Under the pieces are notes generated by a model. That model ran no database searches, had not been told where the DNA came from, and was given only the letters and a program-made list of their open reading frames with translations. 29,709 nucleotides of DNA from Anaerolineae bacterium (lineage in GTDB: Bacteria; Chloroflexota; Anaerolineae; JAAYZQ01), in assembly GCA_016926595.1 (NCBI GenBank), contig JAFGOG010000020.1, forward strand, positions 1 through 29,709. The letters are read 5' to 3'. A program made the position numbers and the translations under genes. Positions 1 through 8,900 of the stretch are shown piece by piece (positions within the stretch are counted from its first letter, which is position 1; every line of letters begins with the position of its first letter).

Positions 1-2
1 CG

Positions 3-3000
3 CCCGGCAGCCAGGCGTCGGACCTCGACCAGGTGCGTGACGGTTGGCAGGAACAGGTCGAGGCCCAATTCCACCGGGCGACCTGCCTGGGGTTGATCGA
101 CCGCATTCAGGCCCGGCTGCCGGTGGAGATCCGCCTGGACCGGGTCAAGCCGGCCTACATCGCCGCGGACAGGGTCGGCGATGAGCTGCGCCGGGCGATT
201 GAATTGGCCGGCAAGCAGGCCAACGCGCACGCGGATGGACGCCGCCAACTGGAGCATCTGGCGGCGCCGGCCAAGCCAACCCCTACCCAGGTGGCAGAGA
301 TGGTGGATGCTATCAAGGCAACCAGCAGCCTCGACTGCGGTCGGCTGGACCGGTTGGTGGGACACGTCCTGGGCAGCCACCTGGACGATTTGATCGCCCG
401 TTACCAGGATTCCGCAAATCGGGCCGCCGGCGACCGAAGGGAGTCCCGGGGCACGAGCGGAGTGGACAAGGAAGCCTCTCTCCCCGGAGGGGACCTCCGC
501 CAGGGCCGGCTGGCCCGGGACCTGGAGCGGCTGCGCGACACGGTGGCCGAGAGCAAAAAGGGCGGGCGGGTCGACCTGGTGAGCCTGCTGCGGCAGCTCA
601 ACGACATGGTCCACCTGGAGCTGGAGGAGATCGAGGCACTGCTCAGCCAGGCCGCAGGCCATGAATATGACAAGTGGGCGCAGCGCCAACTGGCTGAAGT
701 TGAGGCGATCGCGGCGCGCGCACCCCTGGCCGATACTAACTGGGAAGCCATCGCCGAGCACCTGCTGGCCATCCACTACATCCAGAGGCAGGCGTTCGAC
801 CGTGAGCACCGCCGCCGCGCCGCGTGGATGCCCCGCTTTCCGTTCAGCCTCATGGCCCAGGCCCTCGTCCAGGACATCGAGCCGGAAGAGCTGCGCCGCG
901 AGATCCTGGAATCGCTGCATTGGGCCGTCGAGCAGCGCGAACAGACCTGGGGCCAGGCCGAGTTTAAACGGTGGGCGCGCCTGTCCCTCGGCGACTTGGA
1001 CCCCAAAAGGCAAAGCTCCCTGGCCCGTTACCTGGGCGCGCGCCAGCTCGGCGATCAGCGCCGCCTCACGGTAGAGGAGCTGGACCCTGACCTCCAAGAC
1101 CGCTTGCGCTTTATCCTGGTGTTGAGGAGCCTCAAGCAGCGACACGTGCGCCTGGGCGATCTGCCGCAGGCCGAGACGATACTGGCCGGGCTGAGCCACA
1201 CCATCGATGCCAGCATACTCGACAAGCCTGTCGGCGAGCTGGGCGGCGAGCTCCAGGAACGGATCGGCGCCCACCTCCGCCGGACCGGAATGCTGGACGA
1301 TGCGGCCGCCCGGGCCAGGCTCGTCGAGCAGCCTATCCGCGATTGGGATCGCCGCACCCGCGACGAGGCGGCGGCTTTCTTGGGGAGGCGGTTCCTGGAA
1401 GCGCACCAGGAGCGGCCGTTGGCGGACCTGGAACCGGCCGGCCGCGATCTGGCTATCGCCTACCTTCAGCGGCAGAGGTACTTTGTGGACGAAACGCGGG
1501 TGCAGCGCTTTTTCGTTCACCAGCGGCTGAGCGACCTGCCGGCTGAGACGCGGCGGGCGGCCATATCGCTGCTGGCGCGCTCGCGGCTGGATCGCGTCGC
1601 CCAGCGCAAGATCTCGAACCTGGACGTCAGCACCAGGCAGCTAGTCCTCGCCTCCCTCCAGCAGGCTGGGTTTTTCACCGACCAGGAGGGCCGCGACCAG
1701 CTCTTGGGCCGGCGGCTGGCCGACCTCGAACCGGAGCTGATAGTCGGGGTGAAAGCTTCTCTGGCCCGCGAACAGTGGGGCGACCGCCCTCTGCGCGACC
1801 TGGGCGACGGCGTGCGCCGCTCCGTCATCGACCGTCTGGCGCAGATAGGCCTGCTGGCCGACCCGGATCGCATCCGGCGCCTGGCCGGCCAGCGCCTGGC
1901 CGACCTGGACGGCGCGCCGGTCGCCGAAATCCGCGACAGGCTGTTCGGCCAACTGCGAGCCGACCTGGCGACCAAGACCATGGAGGAACTGCCGCCCGAT
2001 ACAAGCCAGATCGTCCGGCAGGCGTTGGAAGAGCGGGGCTATTTCGTAGACGAGACCAAGGTCGGCTGGTACGAGCGCAAGACGTTGGCCCAGCTCCCGC
2101 CTGACGTGCTGCGCGGCCTGGAGCAATGCTTGGGGCAGATCCGCGTGGCGGAATTGGCCGCAACCCCGTTCCGGGATCTGCCGGCGGAAACTCAAAAAGA
2201 ACTGATCGCCTTCTTTGATCAGGAAGGCCTGCTCACTGACCGCGCCGAACGGCTGCGCCTGACCCAAACGGGCGCCATAGCTCAATGGCCCGAGGCGATC
2301 CATGACGCCATCGCCCGGCACCTGGGGCGGCGGTGGCTGGTCCAGATCCGAGATCGCCGGCCGCCGGCTTTGCCCGACGAAGAAAGGAACGCGGTGTGGG
2401 CTTGTCTGCGGGGCAGCGGCTACTTTAATGACCAGTTCAAAGAGGAGCTGTTCCCCTACCAGCGGCTGGACGAGTTCGACGCCGAGATCCAGCGGGGGGT
2501 TGAAGATGACCTGCTTCAGCGCCTCAGCCGCATGCTGGAAACGCAGCCGGTCGGCGACCTTCCCCAGGAAATGCAGGCCGCCATCCAGGAATGGTTGGCT
2601 CAGGGCGACTATTTTATCGACGCGGATCGGCTGCGCCAGGTAGAGGAATCGCCGGCGCAGGATCTGGCGCCTCCTATCCGCCAGGCGATCGAGCAAGCTC
2701 TGGCTGAGACCCAGTGGGTGACGCTGCGCGTTGAGGAAGGCCGGCTGGTGGCCGACCTGTCACCCCAGGTGCAGGCGGCTCTGTGGCGGCACCTCGACGA
2801 AATCGGCTACTTTATCGACGACGACAAACAGACCCAGACGTTGGGGCGTCGCCTGGCTGACCTGGGCAGCGAGCTGTACGAGCAGGTCGTGCGCCACGCA
2901 GCCCGGCACCTCGACGCCGAGCTGGGCGACATGCCGGTTGCAGACATGGACGGCGATCTGCGCCAGGGACTGCGCGATGCCCTGGAATCACAGGGATACT

Positions 3001-3830
3001 TTGACCAGGCTGAGACCCAACCTGAACGGGTCCGCCTCTTGAGCCAGCCCCTTGCCGCCCTGCGGCGGGAGGACCTGGAAGCGTTGGCCGTCGAGTTTGG
3101 CCAGGCAAAGGTAAAGGCTTGGGCGGCGCAAGAGACCCAACATGGGCGCTTGAGCCTGGGCGACCTGGATGCGGCGGAGCGGGAGGTCATCCTTGCTCAC
3201 TTGCAAAGCCGCGATTGGTTTCTGGATTCAAGCCAGCTCGGCCAGCTTCAGAAGCAGCGGGTCCGCGACTTGGGCGATCCAGAACTGATCGAGATGCTGC
3301 GCTGCGAACAGGCGGCCGCATTGCGCCAGATGCAGCTAGGCAACCTGGATCGCGAGTGGACTGAGTGGCGCGCCGCGCTTCGCCCTTTGCTGCAGCAGGC
3401 AGAATTGGAGTTCGACGAGGGCCAGATGCACGCCATACGCAACACCAGGGTGGCGGATCTCGATCCAGACCTGTACGACGAGCTGGTCGACGGATTGGGC
3501 AGCGAAGCGATGGCTGCTTGGGGGGCAACCCCCTTCCAGAACCTGGACGAGCAGCAGCAGGCGCTATTGCGATCCTATCTGGGACGGAGGATCATGGGGC
3601 GCATCGAACAGACAGCGCTGCTCTATACGATCAGCCGCCTGTGGATCGACTATCTGACCGATATCGAGGATCTGCGGCGGGGGATTGGGCTGGAGGCTTA
3701 TGGCCAGCGGGATCCGCTGGTGGAGTACAAGCGGCAGGCGTTTGAGCTATTCGAGGAGTTGGGAGCCAATATCCGGCGGACGGTCGTTCGCTCCCTCTTT
3801 CGCTACGCGCCAGAACCGCTACGCCGCTAG
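3..3830 (+). CDS. secA: Protein translocase ATPase SecA, C-terminal part with giant repeat insertion (5' partial)
   Basis: The reading frame is open to the left edge, so the N-terminal motor domains lie outside the window; the GTG at 33 is probably internal. The last ~70 residues (from nt 3609) are recognisable SecA helical-scaffold sequence: a long helix with LWIDYLTDIEDLRRGIGLEAYG, then QRDPLVEYKRQAFELFEEL and a short tail. SecA is the cytoplasmic ATPase that drives unfolded preproteins through SecYEG. Before this motif lie over 1,100 residues with no counterpart in ordinary SecA (whole protein about 800-1000 aa). The first ~415 are charged and helix-rich; the next ~776 are about twelve degenerate ~63-residue repeats with [GD]YF-x-D and LADL signatures. 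The protein ends in PEPLRR without the usual cysteine-rich SEC-C zinc motif. The SecA identity of the end is firm. The missing N-terminus could not be checked, so a SecA-derived fragment remains possible. Confidence 0.8.
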   Translation, partial: PGSQASDLDQVRDGWQEQVEAQFHRATCLGLIDRIQARLPVEIRLDRVKPAYIAADRVGDELRRAIELAGKQANAHADGRRQLEHLAAPAKPTPTQVAEMVDAIKATSSLDCGRLDRLVGHVLGSHLDDLIARYQDSANRAAGDRRESRGTSGVDKEASLPGGDLRQGRLARDLERLRDTVAESKKGGRVDLVSLLRQLNDMVHLELEEIEALLSQAAGHEYDKWAQRQLAEVEAIAARAPLADTNWEAIAEHLLAIHYIQRQAFDREHRRRAAWMPRFPFSLMAQALVQDIEPEELRREILESLHWAVEQREQTWGQAEFKRWARLSLGDLDPKRQSSLARYLGARQLGDQRRLTVEELDPDLQDRLRFILVLRSLKQRHVRLGDLPQAETILAGLSHTIDASILDKPVGELGGELQERIGAHLRRTGMLDDAAARARLVEQPIRDWDRRTRDEAAAFLGRRFLEAHQERPLADLEPAGRDLAIAYLQRQRYFVDETRVQRFFVHQRLSDLPAETRRAAISLLARSRLDRVAQRKISNLDVSTRQLVLASLQQAGFFTDQEGRDQLLGRRLADLEPELIVGVKASLAREQWGDRPLRDLGDGVRRSVIDRLAQIGLLADPDRIRRLAGQRLADLDGAPVAEIRDRLFGQLRADLATKTMEELPPDTSQIVRQALEERGYFVDETKVGWYERKTLAQLPPDVLRGLEQCLGQIRVAELAATPFRDLPAETQKELIAFFDQEGLLTDRAERLRLTQTGAIAQWPEAIHDAIARHLGRRWLVQIRDRRPPALPDEERNAVWACLRGSGYFNDQFKEELFPYQRLDEFDAEIQRGVEDDLLQRLSRMLETQPVGDLPQEMQAAIQEWLAQGDYFIDADRLRQVEESPAQDLAPPIRQAIEQALAETQWVTLRVEEGRLVADLSPQVQAALWRHLDEIGYFIDDDKQTQTLGRRLADLGSELYEQVVRHAARHLDAELGDMPVADMDGDLRQGLRDALESQGYFDQAETQPERVRLLSQPLAALRREDLEALAVEFGQAKVKAWAAQETQHGRLSLGDLDAAEREVILAHLQSRDWFLDSSQLGQLQKQRVRDLGDPELIEMLRCEQAAALRQMQLGNLDREWTEWRAALRPLLQQAELEFDEGQMHAIRNTRVADLDPDLYDELVDGLGSEAMAAWGATPFQNLDEQQQALLRSYLGRRIMGRIEQTALLYTISRLWIDYLTDIEDLRRGIGLEAYGQRDPLVEYKRQAFELFEELGANIRRTVVRSLFRYAPEPLRR
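1281..3608 (+). repeat. About twelve degenerate ~63-residue repeats inside the SecA-like protein
   Basis: Translated repeats begin at residue ~417 (counting from the GTG at 33) and run to ~1192. Each starts near a [GRD]-[YFL]-F-x-D motif (RYFVDE, GFFTDQ, GYFVDE, GYFNDQ, DYFIDA, GYFIDD, DWFLDS). It continues about 12 residues later with RLADL or a variant, and has a second DL or DLP near its middle or end. Spacing is about 60-70 residues. Similarity is at protein level; no long exact DNA repeats were noticed, so the array appears old. Predicted content is helical with charged surfaces. I do not recognise a named repeat family. Confidence 0.75.
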
Positions 3831-3860
3831 CGCGCAGTCAGAAACAGGCTATGCCAACTC

Positions 3861-3889
3861 TTGATCTTTTTGGGTGAAGATGTTACAAT
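3861..3889 (+). promoter_or_regulatory. Sigma70-type promoter for the wHTH/KaiC cassette
   Basis: TTGATC at 3861-3866 and TACAAT at 3884-3889 are separated by exactly 17 nt, and lie just after the secA stop. Transcription would begin near 3896, leaving a ~137-nt leader that contains a possible long-loop stem, GGGCCA at 3978-3983 pairing with TGGCCC at 4003-4008. Confidence 0.6.
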
Positions 3890-4032
3890 AGGTGCAACGG
3901 CAAATTCGCCGGTTGTCGTGCGACATCCGGGGGTTGACCTGATCGATGGCCCCGTCTGCGGTTGTAGGGGAAGCATCGGGCCAGTGTGTAGCGGGGCAGC
4001 GTTGGCCCCAAAAACAAAGGGGAGGTGCAACT

Positions 4033-4410
4033 TTGGTCTTTAGCGGAGAAGATTTCACCACACGCCTTATGAACGATATGGATCCCCAGCTTCTGGACCT
4101 GGTCAAGACCAAGGTAAACTCGTTCATCAAATGGGACCTGGTCCGTTTCCTGCGCGAGAATCCTAACACAGCGGACACAGCCGATGGCATCGCCAAGTAC
4201 ATCGGCCGTAATGCTGCCACCATCGAAACCGAATTGCGCGACCTGTGCCAGGCCCGGATCATGGAGATGAGATCTGTGGAAGGGATGCCTGTGTATTCGC
4301 TGACCACAGATCCGGCCATCCGGGAGCTGATCGACAGGTTCATTGCCGCCTGTGAGGACCGCCACTTTCGGGTCAAGGTCATCTACCACATTGTCCGTGG
4401 TATGCGCTAG
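4033..4410 (+). CDS. Winged-helix DNA-binding protein (predicted regulator)
   Basis: A 125-residue protein. I chose the TTG at 4033 because GGAGG sits 7 nt upstream; the in-frame ATG at 3946 would add an unlikely low-complexity extension and lacks a good ribosome site, and the ATG at 4069 is another option. Residues ~30-90 read as a winged helix-turn-helix: IKWDLVRFLRENP, then a helix with TADGIAKYIGRNAATIETELRDLCQARIM and a wing ending in MPVYSLTTDP, similar to MarR/ArsR-like or archaeal-type transcription regulators. The C-terminal helix may dimerise. It is the first gene after the promoter and is followed 117 nt later by the KaiC-like ATPase, so it may regulate that cassette or work with the ATPase. 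The target is unknown. Confidence 0.7.
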   Translation: MVFSGEDFTTRLMNDMDPQLLDLVKTKVNSFIKWDLVRFLRENPNTADTADGIAKYIGRNAATIETELRDLCQARIMEMRSVEGMPVYSLTTDPAIRELIDRFIAACEDRHFRVKVIYHIVRGMR

Positions 4411-4527
4411 TCTATGGGCCGCCAGAGTGAGCTCTGGCCAGCGCGCGCCCATCGATTCGCAAAAAGGATGGCCTGGCATAGTGCGGTATATCCTACACAG
4501 GATCAAGATTCACACGGGAGGCAAAGA

Positions 4528-5295
4528 ATGAGCAACGATCGCGTTAAAACCGGCATCAAGGGTCTTGACGAGATGCTGGGCGGTGGGTTCCTGCCGCAGA
4601 CAGCCAACCTGGTGGAAGGGCCGCCTGGAACCGGCAAGAGCACTTTCGGCATGCAGTTCATATATAACGGCATCCGCGACCACAATGAGCCCGGCCTGAT
4701 CGTCACATTTGAGGAGTTCCCCCAGCAGTATTACCGCGACGCGCAGAGCTTGGGTTGGGATTTTCGCCAACTGGAGCGCGATGGCAAGCTGCGGGTGATC
4801 ATGACCAGTCCGGAGGTGAGCCGGGCCGATCTGGAGAGTGTCGGCGGAACGATTGAAACGCTGGCGCGTGAGATGGGGGCCCGCCGCATCCTCGTCGACA
4901 GCATCTCCCATTTTGACCAGTTGTCAGAGGATCCGGTCGAACTACGAGCTGTGGTATATGGCTTTATAAACTCACTCAAGCGTGAGGGGCTGACCAGTAT
5001 CCTGACCCGTGAGAGCCCGGTTCTGTTGGGCGGGGACGAAGAGCAGGATAACACAATCGCTTTCGTGGTTGACTCGTACGTTTTGCTCCGCTATGTCGAG
5101 ATCGACAGTGCGATCCATAGAGCCCTGCTGGTTTTAAAGCTGCGGGGGGGCGATCACGCCAAAGACATCCGCCAGTTCGAGATCACCGGTCAGGGTATCG
5201 AGATCATGAGCAAGTTTGAGGGGCGGGAAGGCATTATGAGCGGCAGCCCCAGGCGCATGGCCGACGCATTCATGGAGGCCTTTAGGCAACCGTAA
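4528..5295 (+). CDS. Single-domain KaiC/RadA-like ATPase
   Basis: A 255-residue RecA-fold ATPase. The ATG at 4528 follows GGGAGG, and the protein begins with the typical KaiC-family entry TGIKGLDEMLGGGF. Walker A GPPGTGKST lies at residues 31-39. The adjacent-glutamate motif VTFEEFP (E62/E63) matches the catalytic glutamates of KaiC domains. Walker B is RRILVDSISHF near 115-125. True KaiC has two such domains and phosphorylated Ser/Thr in the second; this protein has only one and no KaiA or KaiB gene is nearby. It is therefore better called a KaiC-like signalling ATPase than a clock protein. It lies between a winged-helix gene and small membrane proteins, upstream of a large sensor kinase. 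A role in sensing energy state or motility control is inference only. Confidence 0.85.
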   Translation: MSNDRVKTGIKGLDEMLGGGFLPQTANLVEGPPGTGKSTFGMQFIYNGIRDHNEPGLIVTFEEFPQQYYRDAQSLGWDFRQLERDGKLRVIMTSPEVSRADLESVGGTIETLAREMGARRILVDSISHFDQLSEDPVELRAVVYGFINSLKREGLTSILTRESPVLLGGDEEQDNTIAFVVDSYVLLRYVEIDSAIHRALLVLKLRGGDHAKDIRQFEITGQGIEIMSKFEGREGIMSGSPRRMADAFMEAFRQP

Positions 5296-5305
5296 TATTG
5301 CCCAC

Positions 5306-5599
5306 ATGACACAGACTATCGGCTCCATCCTAGTGTTGTATAGCTGGATCGTAGTTGCCATCCTGCTTTTCTTTCTGGTGCTGATCGGGCGTTTCTACCA
5401 GATGCAGTTCCGGCAGCGATCCTACTACCAGTTGTTCTCGGCGCCGTTGGTGTTATTTCTGGCAGGAGCGATCTGGTATCTGTTCAACACTCGGGATTTT
5501 GTCGGATTGCCAGGTCCGGATCTGTTGTTTTTGATTGGAGGGCTGGTGCTGATCGGCCTGGGCTATACCCTATACCGGATTATGATGGCGAGGAAGTGA
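5306..5599 (+). CDS. Small membrane protein, three predicted helices
   Basis: A 97-residue hydrophobic protein starting 10 nt after the KaiC-like gene. Predicted membrane segments lie at about residues 7-27 (ILVLYSWIVVAILLFFLVLIG), 44-60 (APLVLFLAGAIWYLF) and 72-90 (LLFLIGGLVLIGLGYTLY), separated by short charged loops such as RFYQMQFRQRSYY. I recognise no family or catalytic motif. Its stop codon overlaps the start of the next small membrane gene, so the two are probably co-translated and may form a complex in the cytoplasmic membrane. A membrane anchor or sensor for the adjacent soluble ATPase and kinase is a reasonable guess, not shown. Confidence 0.7.
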   Translation: MTQTIGSILVLYSWIVVAILLFFLVLIGRFYQMQFRQRSYYQLFSAPLVLFLAGAIWYLFNTRDFVGLPGPDLLFLIGGLVLIGLGYTLYRIMMARK

Positions 5600-5934
5600 T
5601 GGAAGTCATCACCGCGATTTTGGGATCGATCGGCCTGGCGTCGGTCATTTTTATCCTGGTGATCCTGGCGCGTTTCGGCCGGAAGCTTGGCGCTGTGACC
5701 AAGATGCGGCCGTTCTACTATGGTTATTACGGGGCGATCGGATGCTTATGCCTGGCCCTTCTCGCGCACTTGATAAGGGCAAGTGTGTTTTGGGCGCCGG
5801 TTGAGTCTGTGCCTTCAGTGCTAACCGATCCAATCTTCTACTTGCTCCTGCATCACCTGCCGATGGCCATTGCCTTGAGTGTCAGCCTGGGTGTCACGTG
5901 GTATTACTGGAGCTGGCTGCTGAAAGAACGATAG
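5599..5934 (+). CDS. Small membrane protein, three predicted helices
   Basis: About 111 residues from the ATG at 5599, which shares one base with the preceding stop (TGATG); a GTG at 5596 is an alternative start. Hydrophobic segments lie near residues 5-25 (TAILGSIGLASVIFILVILA), 40-62 (YYGYYGAIGCLCLALLAHLIR) and 85-108 (LLHHLPMAIALSVSLGVTWYYW). The overall pattern resembles the previous protein, with an N-terminal helix followed by a basic loop, which suggests related or paired subunits. No family is recognised. It ends 3 nt before the histidine kinase, so kinase and membrane proteins are probably made together. Confidence 0.7.
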   Translation: MEVITAILGSIGLASVIFILVILARFGRKLGAVTKMRPFYYGYYGAIGCLCLALLAHLIRASVFWAPVESVPSVLTDPIFYLLLHHLPMAIALSVSLGVTWYYWSWLLKER

Positions 5935-5937
5935 TGA

Positions 5938-8900
5938 ATGGCCGAAAAAGAGAGGATGCCAGATCGAGCAACTGCTGCTGTCAACAACAATCAGGCAGGG
6001 GAGGAAGCAGACCGCCAGCAGGCGGCTCAGTTACGGCTGATCGCCGACATCAGCCAGCGCGTCTTGTCGATTCTGGATCCAGAGGCCTTGCTCGACTATG
6101 CAGTCAAGGCGATCCAGACTGAATTCAGTTATTACTACGTTGACGTATTCCTGACCAACCCCCAGACCGGGTACGTTGTCTTTCGCAGCAGCAGCCATCC
6201 TGAAAAAATGCTGCACTGGCAAGAAAAAGGCCTGCGCTTCCGAATCGGGGAAGAGGGGATTATTGGACATGTAGCTGCCACCGGACGCCCTTACCTGTCG
6301 AACGACGTACTTCACGACCCGTTCTATATCCCCGACGAACTGCTCCCACACACCCGTTCTGAGCTGGTAGTACCGATCCGAGCTGGTGAGCGCGTGCTCG
6401 GCGTGCTGGATCTGAACAGCGAACAACCAAATGCTTTTGACGAGCAGGACCTGTTCGTGACGCAGAGCCTGGCCGATCAACTGGCCCTCGGGCTGGAGAA
6501 TGCCCGCCTGTTCGCGGCTGAGGCCCGCCGCCGGCGTGAGGCCGAGAAGCTACAGACAGCGACCCAGGCATTGAGCGCGACGCTCGATCTGAACCAGGTT
6601 TTGGAGTCGATCCTGGAGGAGCTGCAGGATGTAGTGCCTTACGACAGCGCATCGGTGCAGCAACTCAGAGATGGGTCGTTGGAGATCATCGGCGGCCATG
6701 GGTTTGCCAATTCCGAGCAGCTACTGGGCATGCGCTTTGATCTAGTCGCAGGCGACAACCCCAACCGGGAGGTCATGCTCAAGCGCGCCCCGGTGATCAT
6801 AGACGATGCCCCGACGATCTACCAGGGGTTTCAGAGCGAACCACACGTCCAAACACCCATCCGCTCCTGGCTGGGGGTGCCGCTGTTGTTCGGGGACCGG
6901 TTGATCGGGATGATCGCGCTCGACAAGCGGGAGCCTAGTTTCTACACCCAGGAGCACGCTCGCCTGGCGATGGCCTTTGCAGCGCAGGCAGCCATTGCCA
7001 TCGAGAATGCGCGCCTGTTCAGCGCGGAACGCCAGAGCCGCCTGGAGCTGCGGAGCCTCCAGGACACGGTTGCGGCCCTGAGCGCAGAGCTGCACCTGGA
7101 CACGCTTCTGGAGCGGATTGTGAACGAGGCAGCGCGGGCGTTTCAGGCTGAAGCGGTCAGTCTGATGCTGTGGGACAAAACGTCCAGCAATATGGTGGTG
7201 TCGGCCGGCTTTGGGCTGACGGCCGATTACGCGCAGCAGCAACGGATTCCAAGGGAACGGCTGACTGCGATGATCCCGCCTGACGGAAGGCCGCGCCCGA
7301 TTTACACAGAGGATCTAGCCGAGACCCCATACGGCGATCGGGAGCTGATCGTCAGGGAAGGGCTGCGAAGCGCGTTGTCTGTGCCGCTGTATCAAACACA
7401 ATTAAGCGGCATTTTGAATATCTATAGCAAGGGAAGGATCCGCACCTTCAGCCCTGCCCAGATCGATCTGGCCGAGACTTTTGCCGCCCAGGCGACGGTC
7501 GCCATCAAAAACGCGCGGCTATACCAGGCCGAGCGCGAGCAGCGGGCGCTGGCCGAGGCCATGCGCCAGGCCACCGCCGCCATCAGCAGCAGCCTGGACC
7601 TTGACCAGGTTTTGGATGACATTCTGGAACAACTGAACAACGTGATCCCTGGCGACGCCGTCAGCGTTATGCTGATCGACGGCGAGTATGCGCGCATGGT
7701 GCGGACGCGCGGCTACGAGCGCCTCGGCACTGCAAGCAGCTTCTCTTCTTTCGCCTTGAGGATAACCAATACCTCTACTTTTCGCGTTATGCAACAGACG
7801 GGCGCCCCTCTCCTAATCCCCAACACCGCAGACTATCCAGGTTGGGTACAGATGCCCGAGACTCCGTGGCTGGGCTCTTATGCCGGGGCGCCGATCTACG
7901 TGGGCGGACAGGTAATCGGCTTTCTGAACGCCGACAGCAGCACGCCTGACTTTTTCACCCAGGCCGACTGCGACCGGCTCCAGGCCTTTGCCGCCCAGGC
8001 AGCGGTCGCCATCCAGAACGCCCAGCTCTACCAGGAGCTGAGCCATCACCTGGAAGAGGTCCAGCTCTTGAACAAGGCGGCGCTGGCCGCCAGCTCTACT
8101 TTGGATTTCGACGAAGTGATCCGGCGAACCCTGGCAGCCCTATTGAAGATGCCCTGCTTTGAGCGGGCCAACGTACTGCTGCTGGACAGCGATACAGGCG
8201 AACTGTGGCTACATCCGGCTTTGGCTCACAGCGACCATTTTCCCCAGCGGGCCGACTTTCGCATCCCGCCGGGCATGGGCATCTCGGGGCGGGTGGTTCA
8301 GACGGGCAAGCCGTGGCGCGTGGACGATGTGCGCCAGGTGCCGACCTACGTGGCCGGCTACCCCGATACCCTCAGCGAGATAGCCGTGCCGCTGCGGGCC
8401 GGCGACCGGTTCATCGGCGTGCTGGACGCGCAGAGCACCCGGCTGAACGCCTTTACCGAGGAGGACGAGCGATTGCTCGTCACCCTGGGCGGGCAGCTAA
8501 GCACTGTCATCGACAACGCCCGCCTGTACGGCGAGGCCCGCCAGCGTGTCCGAGAGCTCACCGCCCTCAGCCAGGTCAGCCAGGCGCTCAACGAGGCCAG
8601 GGATCTCAAAGCCGTCCTCGACATCGTCCTCGAGGAGGCGTTCGAGCTCATGGGCAGCCAGGAGGGCTCGATCATCCTCATCTCCCCCCCGGGCGGCAAC
8701 AGGCTGCGCATGGTCGCCGAGCGGAGCCTGGGATCCGAGGTCGTCGACGCCTTTAACAACCGGCCAGTATACACCCACGAAGGCACCTACCGCCGCGCCC
8801 TCGCCACCGGCCAGATCGTCGAGGTACCAGACACGTCGGCCGACCCCGACTTTCTGCAAGACGTCGGCTCGCGAGCCAAGTCTATAACCAACGTGCCCTT

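Noticed and set aside
1641..2696. 351-codon minus-strand frame inside the SecA repeats
   Set aside because: It is antisense to a clear repeat array; its own apparent periodicity mirrors the plus-strand repeats.
3946..4032. Longer form of the winged-helix protein starting at the ATG at 3946
   Set aside because: The extra 29 residues are low-complexity and lack a ribosome site; the TTG at 4033 has GGAGG at ideal spacing.
4414..4527. N-terminal extension of the KaiC-like ATPase
   Set aside because: The family normally begins near TGIKGLDEML, and the ATG at 4528 has a strong ribosome site; the upstream residues look non-coding.
4528..5295. True circadian KaiC
   Set aside because: Only one ATPase domain is present, and there is no kaiA or kaiB and no phosphorylation-site domain.
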